A DNA stretch of 64,000 nt from a bacterium (GCA_017536545.1 JAFXHF010000013.1:61537-125536), one strand, 5' to 3'; shown: positions 8,315 through 18,641, counted from the first letter of the stretch. A program made the numbers and translations. Notes: a model not told the origin generated them from the letters alone.

Positions 8315-9879
8315 GCCTCTAATAAATCACCTAATTTTTCTGTAATAAACTTTAGTCGTTCTTCATTTTTACCAAACATTTTTATAAAACGCCTATAATA
8401 TTTTTTAAATTCACCTCTACTACCTGCTGCGAACAACCTTGTATCTATTTGTTTTGCATATTCATATAATGCTTGCAGACTTTTTTCGTATTCACCTTTT
8501 TCATAATAGCAATAAGCCACAACATCTTGCATTTCTTCCATATCGCTACCAGATAGTCTTGAATATATTTTCAATACATCATCATAATTTCTCTCGTGTT
8601 TTTGTTTATTGTAATATATCGCAACCAAATAACTTAACGTAAAAGAATCAATTTCACTATCTAAATCAAACTCTTTTAAAAGCTCATTTGCCTCTTTATA
8701 TTTTTTTACCCCTTGTAAAGCAAAGCATCTCATCGCTTTAAAATACAATGTGTCAGGGTAAAATTCTAAAGCCTCTTCCACTACCTCTAACGTTTTCTTA
8801 CGTTGTCCAAGAATACCATAAGCTGATATATAATAAGCATACGCTTCTTCGTTAAAATGATCCCCGATAGATTCATATAGTTTTTTCGCTTTTTTCAAAT
8901 TTTTTAAAGATTTTTTAAAATCATAATAGCCAAGCGAATAAATTCCAGCTTTTATATAGTACGCATCTGGTTCATATTTATTTAATTTTATAGCTTTATC
9001 TGTATACGCCAAAGCTACATCATATTGACCTTTTTTATCAGCATAAATATATGCCATCCTGCAATACATGTCAGCACATTTAGCATCTCTTTTTTCAGCT
9101 AATAGAAAAGATTCCAACGCTTTATCATAATTATCCATCAATAAATAAGCGTAGCCTTTTCTATAATAACCAGAATAACTTTCTTTATCTAAAAAGATAT
9201 ATTTATTCGCATATTCAACAGCTTTTTCGTGCTCGCCTAATTCACCATAAGCATATGAAAATTCAAAATAAAATTCCGTATCAGAAGCACCCTTATCTTC
9301 AGCCTTTTTAAAAAATTTTATAGCATTTTCATAGTCATTATCTGAATAATAAACCCAACCCTTAAAATACCAATTATATGAGGCCTTTGAATCTAACTTA
9401 ATAGCTTTTGTAGCGTATTCTAACGCCTTTAATTGATTACGAGAGCCTATTTTGGTATATAACTCTGAAATATGACGCATCATCGGAGGATTCATATCGT
9501 ATTCGTATTTTTCAGCTAACAAATTATATTTTAATGCGTTCTCATAATCTCCTTCATCATCGTACAATAGAGCCATCAAACGATACGGATAGCCATATTC
9601 CTTATCAAGATTTATAGACTTTTCAATATAATATTTTGCTTTTTCACTATCTTCTTTTTCCGCATAATAAATATATGCAATATATGAAAACATATCAGCA
9701 GATTCAAAGCCTTCAATTTCGGCTTGCAAAAATTTATCTAACGCCATCAAATCCTTTTCTTGGCGATAAAAACACATTCCTTCATTAAAAAGAGAATAAC
9801 CTCGCTTGGTAGAGGTTGAGGGTTTTGTTTTTTTTCTAAAATTTCTATTAAATTGGATAACCTTATTATTATCTTCCAA
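8299..9879 (-). CDS. Tetratricopeptide repeat protein
   Basis: The protein is almost entirely tandem TPR units of about 34 residues (at least twelve), with typical W/Y-x-x-G-x-x-Y and Y-x-x-A-x-x-Y/F patterns rich in Asn, Tyr and Lys. TPR solenoids mediate protein-protein contacts, so no enzymatic role is implied. No signal peptide or membrane segment is present. I place the start at a TTG (9877-9879) because AAAGGAG lies 7 bases before it, while an in-frame ATG 16 codons further upstream would include the ribosome binding site in the gene. The stop overlaps a bidirectional terminator. Confidence 0.85.
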   Translation of the reverse strand: MEDNNKVIQFNRNFRKKTKPSTSTKRGYSLFNEGMCFYRQEKDLMALDKFLQAEIEGFESADMFSYIAYIYYAEKEDSEKAKYYIEKSINLDKEYGYPYRLMALLYDDEGDYENALKYNLLAEKYEYDMNPPMMRHISELYTKIGSRNQLKALEYATKAIKLDSKASYNWYFKGWVYYSDNDYENAIKFFKKAEDKGASDTEFYFEFSYAYGELGEHEKAVEYANKYIFLDKESYSGYYRKGYAYLLMDNYDKALESFLLAEKRDAKCADMYCRMAYIYADKKGQYDVALAYTDKAIKLNKYEPDAYYIKAGIYSLGYYDFKKSLKNLKKAKKLYESIGDHFNEEAYAYYISAYGILGQRKKTLEVVEEALEFYPDTLYFKAMRCFALQGVKKYKEANELLKEFDLDSEIDSFTLSYLVAIYYNKQKHERNYDDVLKIYSRLSGSDMEEMQDVVAYCYYEKGEYEKSLQALYEYAKQIDTRLFAAGSRGEFKKYYRRFIKMFGKNEERLKFITEKLGDLLEAKSSK

Positions 9880-9937
9880 CCTGAATCTCCTTTTCTTTAT
9901 TCTTAATGAAATAAGAAAGAATTTCAAGTGATAAACA

Positions 9938-9967
9938 AAAGGACCGCAACTTTCAGTTGCGGTCCTT
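9938..9967 (-). terminator. Intrinsic terminator of the M48-like gene
   Basis: GGACCGCAAC and GTTGCGGTCC pair around a five-base loop with flanking A/T runs. On the minus strand the stem is followed by TTTTGTTT, 14 bases past the stop codon of the gene at 9981. Confidence 0.88.
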
Positions 9968-9980
9968 TAAGCTTTATATT

Positions 9981-10781
9981 TTATTGAGCATTTAGCAATC
10001 TATATGCTGCATCCCAACCACTCATACCACCTCTGGTTTTAAATTTAGAAAGTGTTGATGTACTATTTTTCTTAGCTTTTGCTTGAGCTTTTGTATTTTT
10101 AGATTCTTGTTTTTTATTTGCTTGTCTATCAGCAACAACTCTATCCGCATAAGTTAAGAAGTTTCTGTACTCATTGCAACCATAACCTGCTTTTACTTTT
10201 GCAGGGAAGGCATAAGCTACATAGTTATAAACATTCATAGCTCGTTCAGCATTAGCTGGTTTTCCTTGTAAAGTTTCCCAATAAGTACCAGTTTGTTTTG
10301 TGTACACAACAATTGTTGCTAATGGGTTGTAACCAGCATTAACCATCAATTCTGTTGCCATAATATCAGCTTCTTTATCCTCTTTTGTAGCTTTATAATT
10401 TGAAGCAAGAGCTGAAACTGTTTCATTAGTTGTTACAGCAACTCCAGTTTGAGCTTGTAACAATTCTGAAAATTTACTTCTTGATGAATGTCCACAAATA
10501 ATATGACCTAACTCACTTGCTACAACTGCAGCTACTTCGTGATCATTTCCAGCATAAGATAATTCTGATGATGAAATATTTACAACCTTATCAGTTTGAT
10601 AATTTGAATTATTAGCAACACCAGACACAACTGTAAATTTTACATTTGCTGTTGTAATTCCATTTTTTGTAAGTAGGTTTTGACCAACTTCTTGAACCCT
10701 GTTTGACGCATTATAATCAGCCGCACTAACTGGTAAAACCATAGCAACTGTCATAAAAAGAGATACTAAAACTTTTTTCAT
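9981..10781 (-). CDS. Secreted M48-like peptidase-fold protein with altered zinc motif
   Basis: A signal peptide (K-K then a hydrophobic core to A20-A21) precedes a domain resembling M48 zinc peptidases. The expected H-E-x-x-H reads S-E-L-G-H at 89-93, followed by I-I-C-G-H as in the usual H-x-x-x-G-H pattern, and the third-ligand helix K-E-A-D-I-M-A is at 136-142 (Glu137) with the typical A-G-Y-N-P after it. The first zinc ligand is therefore Ser (codon AGT), so catalysis is doubtful. A basic, Gln/Lys-rich linker (about 215-245) leads to a short C-terminal tail. AAGGAGA precedes the ATG. It acts outside the inner membrane, perhaps as a chaperone-like or regulatory relative. Confidence 0.75.
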   Translation of the reverse strand: MKKVLVSLFMTVAMVLPVSAADYNASNRVQEVGQNLLTKNGITTANVKFTVVSGVANNSNYQTDKVVNISSSELSYAGNDHEVAAVVASELGHIICGHSSRSKFSELLQAQTGVAVTTNETVSALASNYKATKEDKEADIMATELMVNAGYNPLATIVVYTKQTGTYWETLQGKPANAERAMNVYNYVAYAFPAKVKAGYGCNEYRNFLTYADRVVADRQANKKQESKNTKAQAKAKKNSTSTLSKFKTRGGMSGWDAAYRLLNAQ

Positions 10782-10875
10782 ACTTCGTCTCCTTATTAAC
10801 TCTCAAAAACATATTATTACAAAATTACAATAAAAAAAATAATATGCTAAGATAGATTTTACAAAAGGAGAGAAT

Positions 10876-11916
10876 ATGAAAGCACTTGTTTATAATACAG
10901 ATTTTGACGGGCACTATAACTTAGTAGAAAGAGATATCCCAAAGATTTTAGATCCGAAAGATGCAATTGTAGAAGTTACGATGTCATCAATTTGTACAAG
11001 TGATTTACATATAATCCATGGACAAGTACCTAGAGCAAACAACAACATTGTCCTTGGGCACGAATACGTAGGAAGAGTTGTTGAAGTCGGAGCAGACGTT
11101 AAAACTTTAAAGATTGGCGATAGAGTTAGTGCCAATTGTGAAACCTTTTGCGGAGAATGTTTTTTCTGTAAAAGAGGATTTATAAACAATTGTGAAAAAG
11201 GTGGCTGGGAAATTGGTTGTAGAATCGATGGGTGCCAAGCTGAATATGTAAGAGTTCCTTTAGCAGATCAAAGTTTAGACAAACTTCCTGATAATGTTAC
11301 AGATAAAAACGCATTATTTGTTGGAGATATTTTAGCAACAGGCTACTTTGGAGCTGAGATGTGTGAAATTCAAAGTGAAGATACTATCGCTGTTATTGGT
11401 TGTGGCCCTGTTGGACTTTGTTCAATGATTTGTGCCAAAGTCTTAGGGGCAAAAAATATAATCGCAATAGATATTGAACAATCAAGATTAGACCTTGCAA
11501 AATCTCAAAACCTTGCAACATATTATATCAATTCAAAAGATTGCGATATTGAAAAAGAAATTAAAAAATTAACCCATAATCGAGGTGCTGACAAAGTTAT
11601 AGAAGCAGCTGGAGCAAATAACACATTTGAGTTATCGTGGAAAATTGCAAGACCAAACGCAATTGTAGCAGTTGTTGCCCTATATGAAGAAGACCAAATT
11701 TTACCTCTTCCAAAAATGTATGGCAAAAACCTTACATTCAAAACAGGTGGCATAGATGCAATTCATTCAAATAAACTTATTGACCTAATCTCTCAAGGCA
11801 AAATAAATACAGATTTTCTAGTAACTCACACTTACAAACTCGAAAATATTATGGATGCCTACGAAACTTTTAAAACAAAGAAAGATAATTGTATAAAAAT
11901 TGCAATTGAAAAATAA
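10876..11916 (+). CDS. Zinc-dependent medium-chain alcohol dehydrogenase
   Basis: Medium-chain dehydrogenase of 346 residues. Catalytic zinc ligands are Cys40 and the His62-Glu63 pair of G-H-E; the structural zinc site has Cys92, Cys95, Cys98 and Cys106. The Rossmann fold nucleotide site is G-C-G-P-V-G near 175-180, followed by an Asp-Ile-Glu after the second strand, pointing to NAD(H). The closest families are secondary alcohol and polyol or threonine dehydrogenases; the exact substrate is uncertain. AAAGGAGAG sits just before the ATG. The NAD synthetase gene follows 59 bases later with its own ribosome binding site. Confidence 0.87.
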   Translation: MKALVYNTDFDGHYNLVERDIPKILDPKDAIVEVTMSSICTSDLHIIHGQVPRANNNIVLGHEYVGRVVEVGADVKTLKIGDRVSANCETFCGECFFCKRGFINNCEKGGWEIGCRIDGCQAEYVRVPLADQSLDKLPDNVTDKNALFVGDILATGYFGAEMCEIQSEDTIAVIGCGPVGLCSMICAKVLGAKNIIAIDIEQSRLDLAKSQNLATYYINSKDCDIEKEIKKLTHNRGADKVIEAAGANNTFELSWKIARPNAIVAVVALYEEDQILPLPKMYGKNLTFKTGGIDAIHSNKLIDLISQGKINTDFLVTHTYKLENIMDAYETFKTKKDNCIKIAIEK

Positions 11917-11975
11917 TTTTTATCCTATTTTTGATATATAATTAAATCGAAAAATTTTGATTTGAGGATATAAAA

Positions 11976-13682
11976 ATGGATAAATTAAACAACAAAATAG
12001 GCATAGCTCAAATAAACACTATCTCTGGCAACATCGAATACAATGCTAAAAAAATCGTTCAAGGAATAAAAAAGGCTGAAGAAAATAACCTTGACCTTGT
12101 TGTATTCCCTGAACTGGCTTTAGTTGGTTATGGATTAGAAGACACAGTAAAACGCTACCCTATTATTGTTGAACAAAATAAAAAATGGTTAGAAGGAATC
12201 GCTAAAATAACCACATCAACAACCGCTATTGTTGGTTTTTATGACGAAAAAGAGGGTAATGTGATAAATTCTCTTGCCGTTTTAAATAATGGAAAAATCC
12301 AAGAAATTATCCACGAAAATCATTATAATAAAGTTGAAATAAATGGAACAACTTATAAAATTACTATCGGAGATTCTTGCTTTGAAGTAAATAATGCAGA
12401 AGTTATTATTAATTGTAATTCTACAATATCAAAACCTGACAAAGCTGAAAAATTCGAAACACCATACTCTAAACTTGCAAGACTAATCTCAACACCAATT
12501 ATATACGTTAACCAAGTTGGTGCAGTTGATGGTTATTCTTTTGATGGTGGCAGCAAACTTTTTGACAAAAACGGACAAGTTGTAACTTGTGCAAAATATT
12601 TTGAAGAAGACTTTCTGATTATTGACCCATTTAAAACTTCAACCGAAATAACTCCACAACCTGATAACAAGGAAAAAACTTTTTCTCTTGATTATGAACC
12701 AGATATGGAAAGAACATACAAAACACTTGTTCAAGGGATTAGAGATTATTTCAAAAAAACTGGTTTACAACGTGCTGTTTTAGGGCTATCTGGCGGGCTA
12801 GATTCAACTGTTTGTGCGGTATTACTTGCAGATGCAATAGGGGCTGAAAATGTTTATGGAATCAGTATGCCATCAAAACTTACAAGTACTGAAAGTAAAA
12901 CTGATGCTGAACTTTTGGCAAATAATTTAGGTATTCATTTTGCAGAAGCGCCAATCAAAGAAATGGTTGACACAACTGATAACAATCTTCAAACATTATT
13001 TAAATCAGTTGAAGAAAATTGGACTTGTCGTTACAAACAATCTTATACTATGGATAATATCCAAGCTCGATCAAGAGCAGTAATTCTATTTGGCATTAGT
13101 AACGAATTTGCAAGCTGTATTCCTATTGCAACGTCTGACAAATCAGAATCATATATGGGCTATGCAACAATCAATGGGGATATGTCAGGAGGATTTGCAC
13201 CAATTGCGGATGTAACTAAAACAAAACTATTTGCACTTGCTCGTTGGCTAAACAAAAATAGAGAAGTTAAAAACTCAATTCCAGAATCAATCATTCTTAA
13301 ACGTCCAGGGGCAGAACTTGCAATAGATCCAAAAACTGGAAAAACACTTTGTGCTGAAGATGCACTTATGCCTTATGAATTTATGGATGAAGTTATTTGG
13401 CGTATAGAAAATAAACACGAAACTTACAACGAAATGTTAAACTCAGAATTTTTATACGAAAAAGCACATAACATTTCAAAAGAACAAAAAACAGAATGGT
13501 TAGACAAATTCTACAAACGAATGAGCACCGCAATTTATAAATGGTCAATATTCCCACCATCTATTCTTGTCGATTCTCACTCAATAAGTAAAAACGATTA
13601 CAAACAACCAATAACAACATCAGGAATAGATTATAAAGGTATTTCCTCTGATTTAATAGCTGAAAAAATTATGTCATTTTAG
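11976..13682 (+). CDS. nadE: NAD synthetase with an eroded glutaminase domain
   Basis: The C-terminal half (about 240-568) is an intact NAD synthetase: PP-loop S-G-G-L-D-S at 272-277, N-I-Q-A-R, T-S-D-K-S-E, and G-D-M-S-G-G-F-A-P-I-A-D-V. It makes NAD from deamido-NAD, ATP and ammonia. The N-terminal nitrilase-like domain, which normally supplies ammonia from glutamine, keeps Glu46 (F-P-E-L) but lacks the usual K-x-x-L-P-N-Y-x-x-F-D-E-x-R-Y-F segment, and the expected I-C-E-D nucleophile strand reads I-G-D-S at 131-134. The domain is roughly 30 residues short. The enzyme may therefore be ammonia-dependent. GAGGA precedes the ATG. Confidence 0.88.
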   Translation: MDKLNNKIGIAQINTISGNIEYNAKKIVQGIKKAEENNLDLVVFPELALVGYGLEDTVKRYPIIVEQNKKWLEGIAKITTSTTAIVGFYDEKEGNVINSLAVLNNGKIQEIIHENHYNKVEINGTTYKITIGDSCFEVNNAEVIINCNSTISKPDKAEKFETPYSKLARLISTPIIYVNQVGAVDGYSFDGGSKLFDKNGQVVTCAKYFEEDFLIIDPFKTSTEITPQPDNKEKTFSLDYEPDMERTYKTLVQGIRDYFKKTGLQRAVLGLSGGLDSTVCAVLLADAIGAENVYGISMPSKLTSTESKTDAELLANNLGIHFAEAPIKEMVDTTDNNLQTLFKSVEENWTCRYKQSYTMDNIQARSRAVILFGISNEFASCIPIATSDKSESYMGYATINGDMSGGFAPIADVTKTKLFALARWLNKNREVKNSIPESIILKRPGAELAIDPKTGKTLCAEDALMPYEFMDEVIWRIENKHETYNEMLNSEFLYEKAHNISKEQKTEWLDKFYKRMSTAIYKWSIFPPSILVDSHSISKNDYKQPITTSGIDYKGISSDLIAEKIMSF

Positions 13683-13735
13683 CTAATTGCTAAGAAAAAT
13701 TTTTGTTATATCATTAGCACATAGGGAAGTATTAC

Positions 13736-14842
13736 ATGAAAAAAATGAATGTACTTGAGATCTTATACAAGCAATCACCAATGGATTTTTACGCTGTACA
13801 CAAAAAACATACAGTGATTAAATCCACTAATAATGCTTTTTCGCTTGGGTACAAATTTAATAGAGTTCTCTCCGAGGAAGAAATAGATAAAATTTGGGGA
13901 ATAATCAGAGTTCACAAAAGAATTTCTGTCATTTTCGTTTTTGTATTATTCGTAGCGTTATTATATGAATTTATATTCCCTAAATTCACTCTTTTCGTAA
14001 ATAATAATTGGTACGTAAACGCATTTATGATGCTAGTATTATTAGCCATTGTAAACCACTTAACAATATCAATTAGTGCTAAACTATTAGAAAAAAATCT
14101 TTATTCAAAATTCGGCAAATTTGAAAAGGTATTTTTTACAAGTTCTGAAAAAATAGATAAAAAATACTATTCACTTTTTAAATCTGAACTTATAAAAGGA
14201 ATTATTGCAATCGCAATTATAATATTTAGTACAACATTCTTTTCACCATTTGAATACACTCAAAAGCTCATTGATAAACATCGCTACAAAGATGCAATAA
14301 AAATTGCAACACTAGGGGCAAAAATTCTTCCAATTGCACCAGAGTGGTATTCTTTAAGAGGCTATGCTAATTTTCAACTAGAAAATTATAATGATGCAAT
14401 TCTAGATTATGATAAAGCATACCAATTAAGTGCTGACAACTTTAACATAATGAATTTTGATAATAAAATTTTCGTAAAATATTACCTAAAAGATTACGAA
14501 GGAGCTATGGCCGATTTTAATCACGAAATCAAAAATGCTAATAGCGAAACTGAACGAGATCAGTTCCTCTGGGACAAAGCCCAGTTCTTATATAACACAA
14601 AAAAATATAATGACGCTCTTGCGTTATACAATGAACTAATAATTAAAGCTGAAAACGATAGAATATTTTTACTCAAAGATAGATTGTATTTAGAAAGAGC
14701 TCAAGTTTATAAAAAATTAAAACAATATGATCTGGCAAAACTTGATGTTGAAACAGCTGGAATTTCAGATTTTGACAGTTTCAAAAACCCAATTCCGAAA
14801 CCAATGTTAATGCTAGATGAAGAAACTTTCTATTCATATTAA
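13736..14842 (+). CDS. Membrane-anchored TPR protein
   Basis: The N-terminal half has three hydrophobic segments at about 62-80, 91-112 and 150-170, with a soluble segment in front. From about residue 185 the chain consists of four to five TPR-like units (for example Y-S-L-R-G-Y-A-N-F-Q and L-W-D-K-A-Q-F-L-Y). The repeats would face one side of the inner membrane and act as a docking scaffold; the partner is unknown. It is preceded by a purine-rich AGGGAAG and followed by a strong bidirectional terminator, so it is probably monocistronic. Confidence 0.78.
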   Translation: MKKMNVLEILYKQSPMDFYAVHKKHTVIKSTNNAFSLGYKFNRVLSEEEIDKIWGIIRVHKRISVIFVFVLFVALLYEFIFPKFTLFVNNNWYVNAFMMLVLLAIVNHLTISISAKLLEKNLYSKFGKFEKVFFTSSEKIDKKYYSLFKSELIKGIIAIAIIIFSTTFFSPFEYTQKLIDKHRYKDAIKIATLGAKILPIAPEWYSLRGYANFQLENYNDAILDYDKAYQLSADNFNIMNFDNKIFVKYYLKDYEGAMADFNHEIKNANSETERDQFLWDKAQFLYNTKKYNDALALYNELIIKAENDRIFLLKDRLYLERAQVYKKLKQYDLAKLDVETAGISDFDSFKNPIPKPMLMLDEETFYSY

Positions 14843-14856
14843 AAAGTTTTGAAATA

Positions 14857-14890
14857 AAAGAGGACCGAAGCAAATGCTTCGGTCCTCTTT
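14857..14890. terminator. Strong bidirectional terminator
   Basis: A 15-base perfect stem (AAAGAGGACCGAAGC with its complement) closes on a four-base loop and is flanked by A and T runs. It lies between the convergent TPR and AsmA-like genes and can serve both. Confidence 0.93.
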
Positions 14891-14897
14891 TTAAAGT

Positions 14898-17800
14898 TTA
14901 TTTTTCATCATTTTTAAATTTATCTTTTAATTTATCAACCCAAGACTTGTCATCTTCTTTGATTTTTCTTTTTGTACCCGCAGCCGCTGCTTGTTCTGCT
15001 CTTAATTGTATCAGTTCTTCAACAGATAGGCCTTCTTCTCCTTCCATTGGTACAGGGATTGTATCTACAAAGTTCTGAGCTGAAGCAATATCAGTATCAA
15101 GAGCTAACCATTTGAAAGATTTAATCATTTTCAATGGTTTTCTAGTATCACCACGAAGTACAATTTGGAATTTTGTAGCATACTCATCTGATTTGTTTTC
15201 TGCTAATGGAGGAAGAGCATCCATTTCTTCTTGCGATACTTCTTCACAGAATAGTGCGAATGTCTTGGCTGCAACGACATTTAACCCTGGAGTATTTTTA
15301 ATCAAATTAACAGGATTGATATTTGCCAATGGTCCAAGACTATCAGAAATCATCGAACCTAATTTGCCTCTTACTTTCATATCTGCACTATTATCGACTA
15401 ACCCTACTTTGCCCGCAATATATAAAGACATTACATCACCCTGACTCTTGATTGGTGCAATATCTGCAAAACCACCATCAAAAGTCAAATGTCCATATAA
15501 CTCGTTGTAGTGCGAAGTATCAATAGTAACAATATTAGTAATAATTGAACCTATTGTAGATGAGAAAAATGGATTTTCTCTAATATTTTCAGCCATCAAG
15601 AAGTTCTCTAACTTACCAAATGGTCCAAGTTGACCATCTTTAATATTAAAATCTAAGTATCCTTTTAATGATTCCATTTGCTCAGTTAGAGTAACACCTT
15701 TTAAAGATAAATCAGCAATAAAATTCATATCACCCGATAAAGTATCTTTCATTTGCATAGCGTCAAGTAAAACTTTTTCAACATCAAAGTTTTTACCCGC
15801 AAGTTTCATCGCTATATCAGTCGAAACTAGATTCACTGAAACATCACCAACAACATCACCGCCCATTGGTTTTGTTTTTAAATTATTAATATACAATACG
15901 TTATCACTTAAAGATAATCTACCAGTTGTGTTTTTAATAACAATATCTCCAGTAGTAATCTTTCTAAGATTTATTCCACCTTTTAAAACTTCAACTGGAA
16001 TATTCATAGGCTCTGCAGGCTCAGTTGGAGCTGGAGCTTTTGGTAACTGTTCCATTGCTGCGTTAGAAACTTGCATCAACTTATCTAAGTTAATTAATTT
16101 TGAATTTACTCTTACATCTAATATTTTTGAATCTTTCAACAAATCCCAATTTGTTAAAACATTAACATTAAAATCTGAACCATTTGCAAGAACATCTCTA
16201 ATATCAAGTTTTACATCAGATGTTCCCATATCTAATGCAATATCTCTAACAGTTGTCATAAGCTCAGGAATACTTATATTTCTAACATTGAAATCCCCTG
16301 AAATCTTAGGATCTTCAATTTTACCATATGTATGCAATTTACCACTAACGGTAAATCTTGATTTTGGGAATATACAAATAGAACCCTTTAAATCTTCTTT
16401 CACGATGACTTTCAACAAGTTGATAAATGGAGTTGTACTTAGATTAGAAACCATTGCACGAACACCAACAAGCTCTCTTGCATTTAGAAGATTTGTTGAT
16501 AACTCATCCCTAAATTCAGCATTTGGTTTTCTTACATACAAACCTGATTTATAAACTTTAATAACATCAGCATTTTTTTCAAGTAAGAACTGAACAAGCA
16601 TTTTCTTACCTTCTAATTGATCAATTTTAACAGGAGTAATAAAAGCATCTGCATTTGACTGCATTTGAACCACTGCCTTCATTTTTTTGCCTTTGGATTC
16701 AAAGTTAGCTTTTACGGGGATTGCACCTTTTGAATGTAAGTAAGGAGCAACAGCTTCTCCAACTAAAGTTTTTAAATCATAATCATACATTGAACCATCA
16801 GCAATAAATTTCACATCAGGATTTTTAAGATAATTTGCTATATTTGCACTATATGCTATTACTGAATCTTTGTTTAATCTCAATTCAGAATCTCTTAAAA
16901 CAATATCTCTATCATCGAAATCAGCTACTAATAAATTATTGTAAATAGTAGATTTTGTAGCTGGCAAACTCAAGGCAAAACCTTGATTTTTAAATCTGCC
17001 ACGAAGTAAAGCTGGAGTATTTATAACCCCAAATCTAGCTAATTTATTTGATACAACAAAATTATTAGCTTTATCTGCAAATACAAAATCTTCTAAGTCA
17101 ACTTTTGCTAAAGCAATTAGTTCTTTTAACTCCCCTGTTAATTTAGCTTTAATAGATAGGTAACCTGATTTTAAATCATAAGCATTTCTAATTTCTCTTG
17201 GAGCAAACGCTAAATACAATCCTGTTAAAGGAATTCTGTTTGCATCAACTTTCACATCAGCTAATGATGTACCATCAATTTTACCAGACACATTTAATGG
17301 TTGTTTATTAATCAATACATGTGTATCTTTTAACTGCAACATATTATTGTCAAACAATAAATTTGCATTTATGTCCTCAAATAATAAACCTATGTTTCTA
17401 TCATAAATATTACCTTCTCGAACAACAAAATTACCTGAAGATTCCAAGTTTTTAAAATCTGTCTTAACTCTAAAATCAGACTGTAAATAACCGCCAGCTG
17501 ACATATTTTCTATATCATTTTTTATATGAATTGTATCCATATAAGCTTTAACAATTGTTAGAACATTTGCAAAATGAAGTTTTGTAGATTTTAAGGCCAT
17601 ATCTACATATGGATGCTTACCATAATTAACTTGCCCCAACATAGAAAGACTTTCTAAGTCAGTTACATATAAATTTGTATCGATATCCAAAACTTGCCCT
17701 TTAGCTAACAAGTTAAAATAAGACTTTGGTAATTCTAAGCCTGATAGAGTTAAGGTTGTATTATCGATATTTAGATATCCATTAGCAGAAATACGTTTAT

Positions 17801-18641
17801 CTCTGCGATTTTGTTTAATATTTAACTTTGAACTTATATCAGATTTCAGATTATAATCACGATAAACAGACACTGGATTTATAAACGGAAGGGCAAATAC
17901 GGCTTCATCATCAACTTCTTCAACCTCTTGAGGAGGAAATTCTGGAATGAATGTGCGAATATCTACATTTGCTGTGATATTCACATCTTCATCACTCAAA
18001 AATTCAGCATTAGTTTTTAATTTCGCAACCTTGCCATTAAAATACCCTAACTTTAACTCTTCACCACGAAGTGTTAATTTATGCCCAGCTTTAATATCAT
18101 CAATTACAGCTTGATAGTTATTCAACTTAAATGCAGGAATATACACTTTTATTTTAGAGATATCTATAGGTAACGAATTTTCTTCTTCTACAAAATTTTG
18201 AGGATTTGCACGACGTTCAGCTCTTTGTCTATTAATTATATCTTCATAAACTTTAGCAACTTTGAACTTTTCACCATTCATAATTTCTACATTTAAAAAT
18301 GGAGATTGAACTTCAGCACAAGTAACTCTTACACTAAGCCACAACAAGCTCGGCAAAAACACTTTACCCTTGATATTATCTGCACTAAACAAAACAGACC
18401 CATCAGGTAATTTAACGCTTAAATTTTTAACCTTAGCTCCAGCTTCTAAAAATGGACTTGTAATTATATCAACTTTTTCAAAATCAACAATTAAATCTGT
18501 AGTATCTTTTACAGATTGCTGAATTTGTTCCTTATAAGTGTTTACGTTAATTGCTCTAGGCAAAACAAATAAAAATACTAAATATAAACATAACAGAATT
18601 GATAAAAATACATAACCAGTAATTTTGAAGAATTTTTTCAT
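14898..18641 (-). CDS. AsmA-family envelope protein
   Basis: One N-terminal membrane helix (about 7-30) is followed by some 1,200 residues of repeated beta-strand segments ('L..DN.L.I.....' patterns) typical of AsmA/YhdP/TamB bridge-like proteins. The N-terminus after the helix (V-N-x-x-x-Y-K-E-Q-I, then D-F-E-K-V-D-I) is AsmA-like, and an AsmA C-terminal-like region (L-K-G-Y-L-D-F-N-I-K-D-G-Q-L) lies near 985. These proteins span the periplasm and are thought to move phospholipid to the outer membrane, so its presence argues for a diderm cell. The extreme C-terminus is charged and Lys-rich. The gene is monocistronic. Confidence 0.82.
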   Translation of the reverse strand: MKKFFKITGYVFLSILLCLYLVFLFVLPRAINVNTYKEQIQQSVKDTTDLIVDFEKVDIITSPFLEAGAKVKNLSVKLPDGSVLFSADNIKGKVFLPSLLWLSVRVTCAEVQSPFLNVEIMNGEKFKVAKVYEDIINRQRAERRANPQNFVEEENSLPIDISKIKVYIPAFKLNNYQAVIDDIKAGHKLTLRGEELKLGYFNGKVAKLKTNAEFLSDEDVNITANVDIRTFIPEFPPQEVEEVDDEAVFALPFINPVSVYRDYNLKSDISSKLNIKQNRRDKRISANGYLNIDNTTLTLSGLELPKSYFNLLAKGQVLDIDTNLYVTDLESLSMLGQVNYGKHPYVDMALKSTKLHFANVLTIVKAYMDTIHIKNDIENMSAGGYLQSDFRVKTDFKNLESSGNFVVREGNIYDRNIGLLFEDINANLLFDNNMLQLKDTHVLINKQPLNVSGKIDGTSLADVKVDANRIPLTGLYLAFAPREIRNAYDLKSGYLSIKAKLTGELKELIALAKVDLEDFVFADKANNFVVSNKLARFGVINTPALLRGRFKNQGFALSLPATKSTIYNNLLVADFDDRDIVLRDSELRLNKDSVIAYSANIANYLKNPDVKFIADGSMYDYDLKTLVGEAVAPYLHSKGAIPVKANFESKGKKMKAVVQMQSNADAFITPVKIDQLEGKKMLVQFLLEKNADVIKVYKSGLYVRKPNAEFRDELSTNLLNARELVGVRAMVSNLSTTPFINLLKVIVKEDLKGSICIFPKSRFTVSGKLHTYGKIEDPKISGDFNVRNISIPELMTTVRDIALDMGTSDVKLDIRDVLANGSDFNVNVLTNWDLLKDSKILDVRVNSKLINLDKLMQVSNAAMEQLPKAPAPTEPAEPMNIPVEVLKGGINLRKITTGDIVIKNTTGRLSLSDNVLYINNLKTKPMGGDVVGDVSVNLVSTDIAMKLAGKNFDVEKVLLDAMQMKDTLSGDMNFIADLSLKGVTLTEQMESLKGYLDFNIKDGQLGPFGKLENFLMAENIRENPFFSSTIGSIITNIVTIDTSHYNELYGHLTFDGGFADIAPIKSQGDVMSLYIAGKVGLVDNSADMKVRGKLGSMISDSLGPLANINPVNLIKNTPGLNVVAAKTFALFCEEVSQEEMDALPPLAENKSDEYATKFQIVLRGDTRKPLKMIKSFKWLALDTDIASAQNFVDTIPVPMEGEEGLSVEELIQLRAEQAAAAGTKRKIKEDDKSWVDKLKDKFKNDEK

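Noticed and set aside
15928..16554. 208-codon rightward frame inside the AsmA-like gene
   Set aside because: It is antisense to a well-supported 1,247-residue gene and has no start signal.
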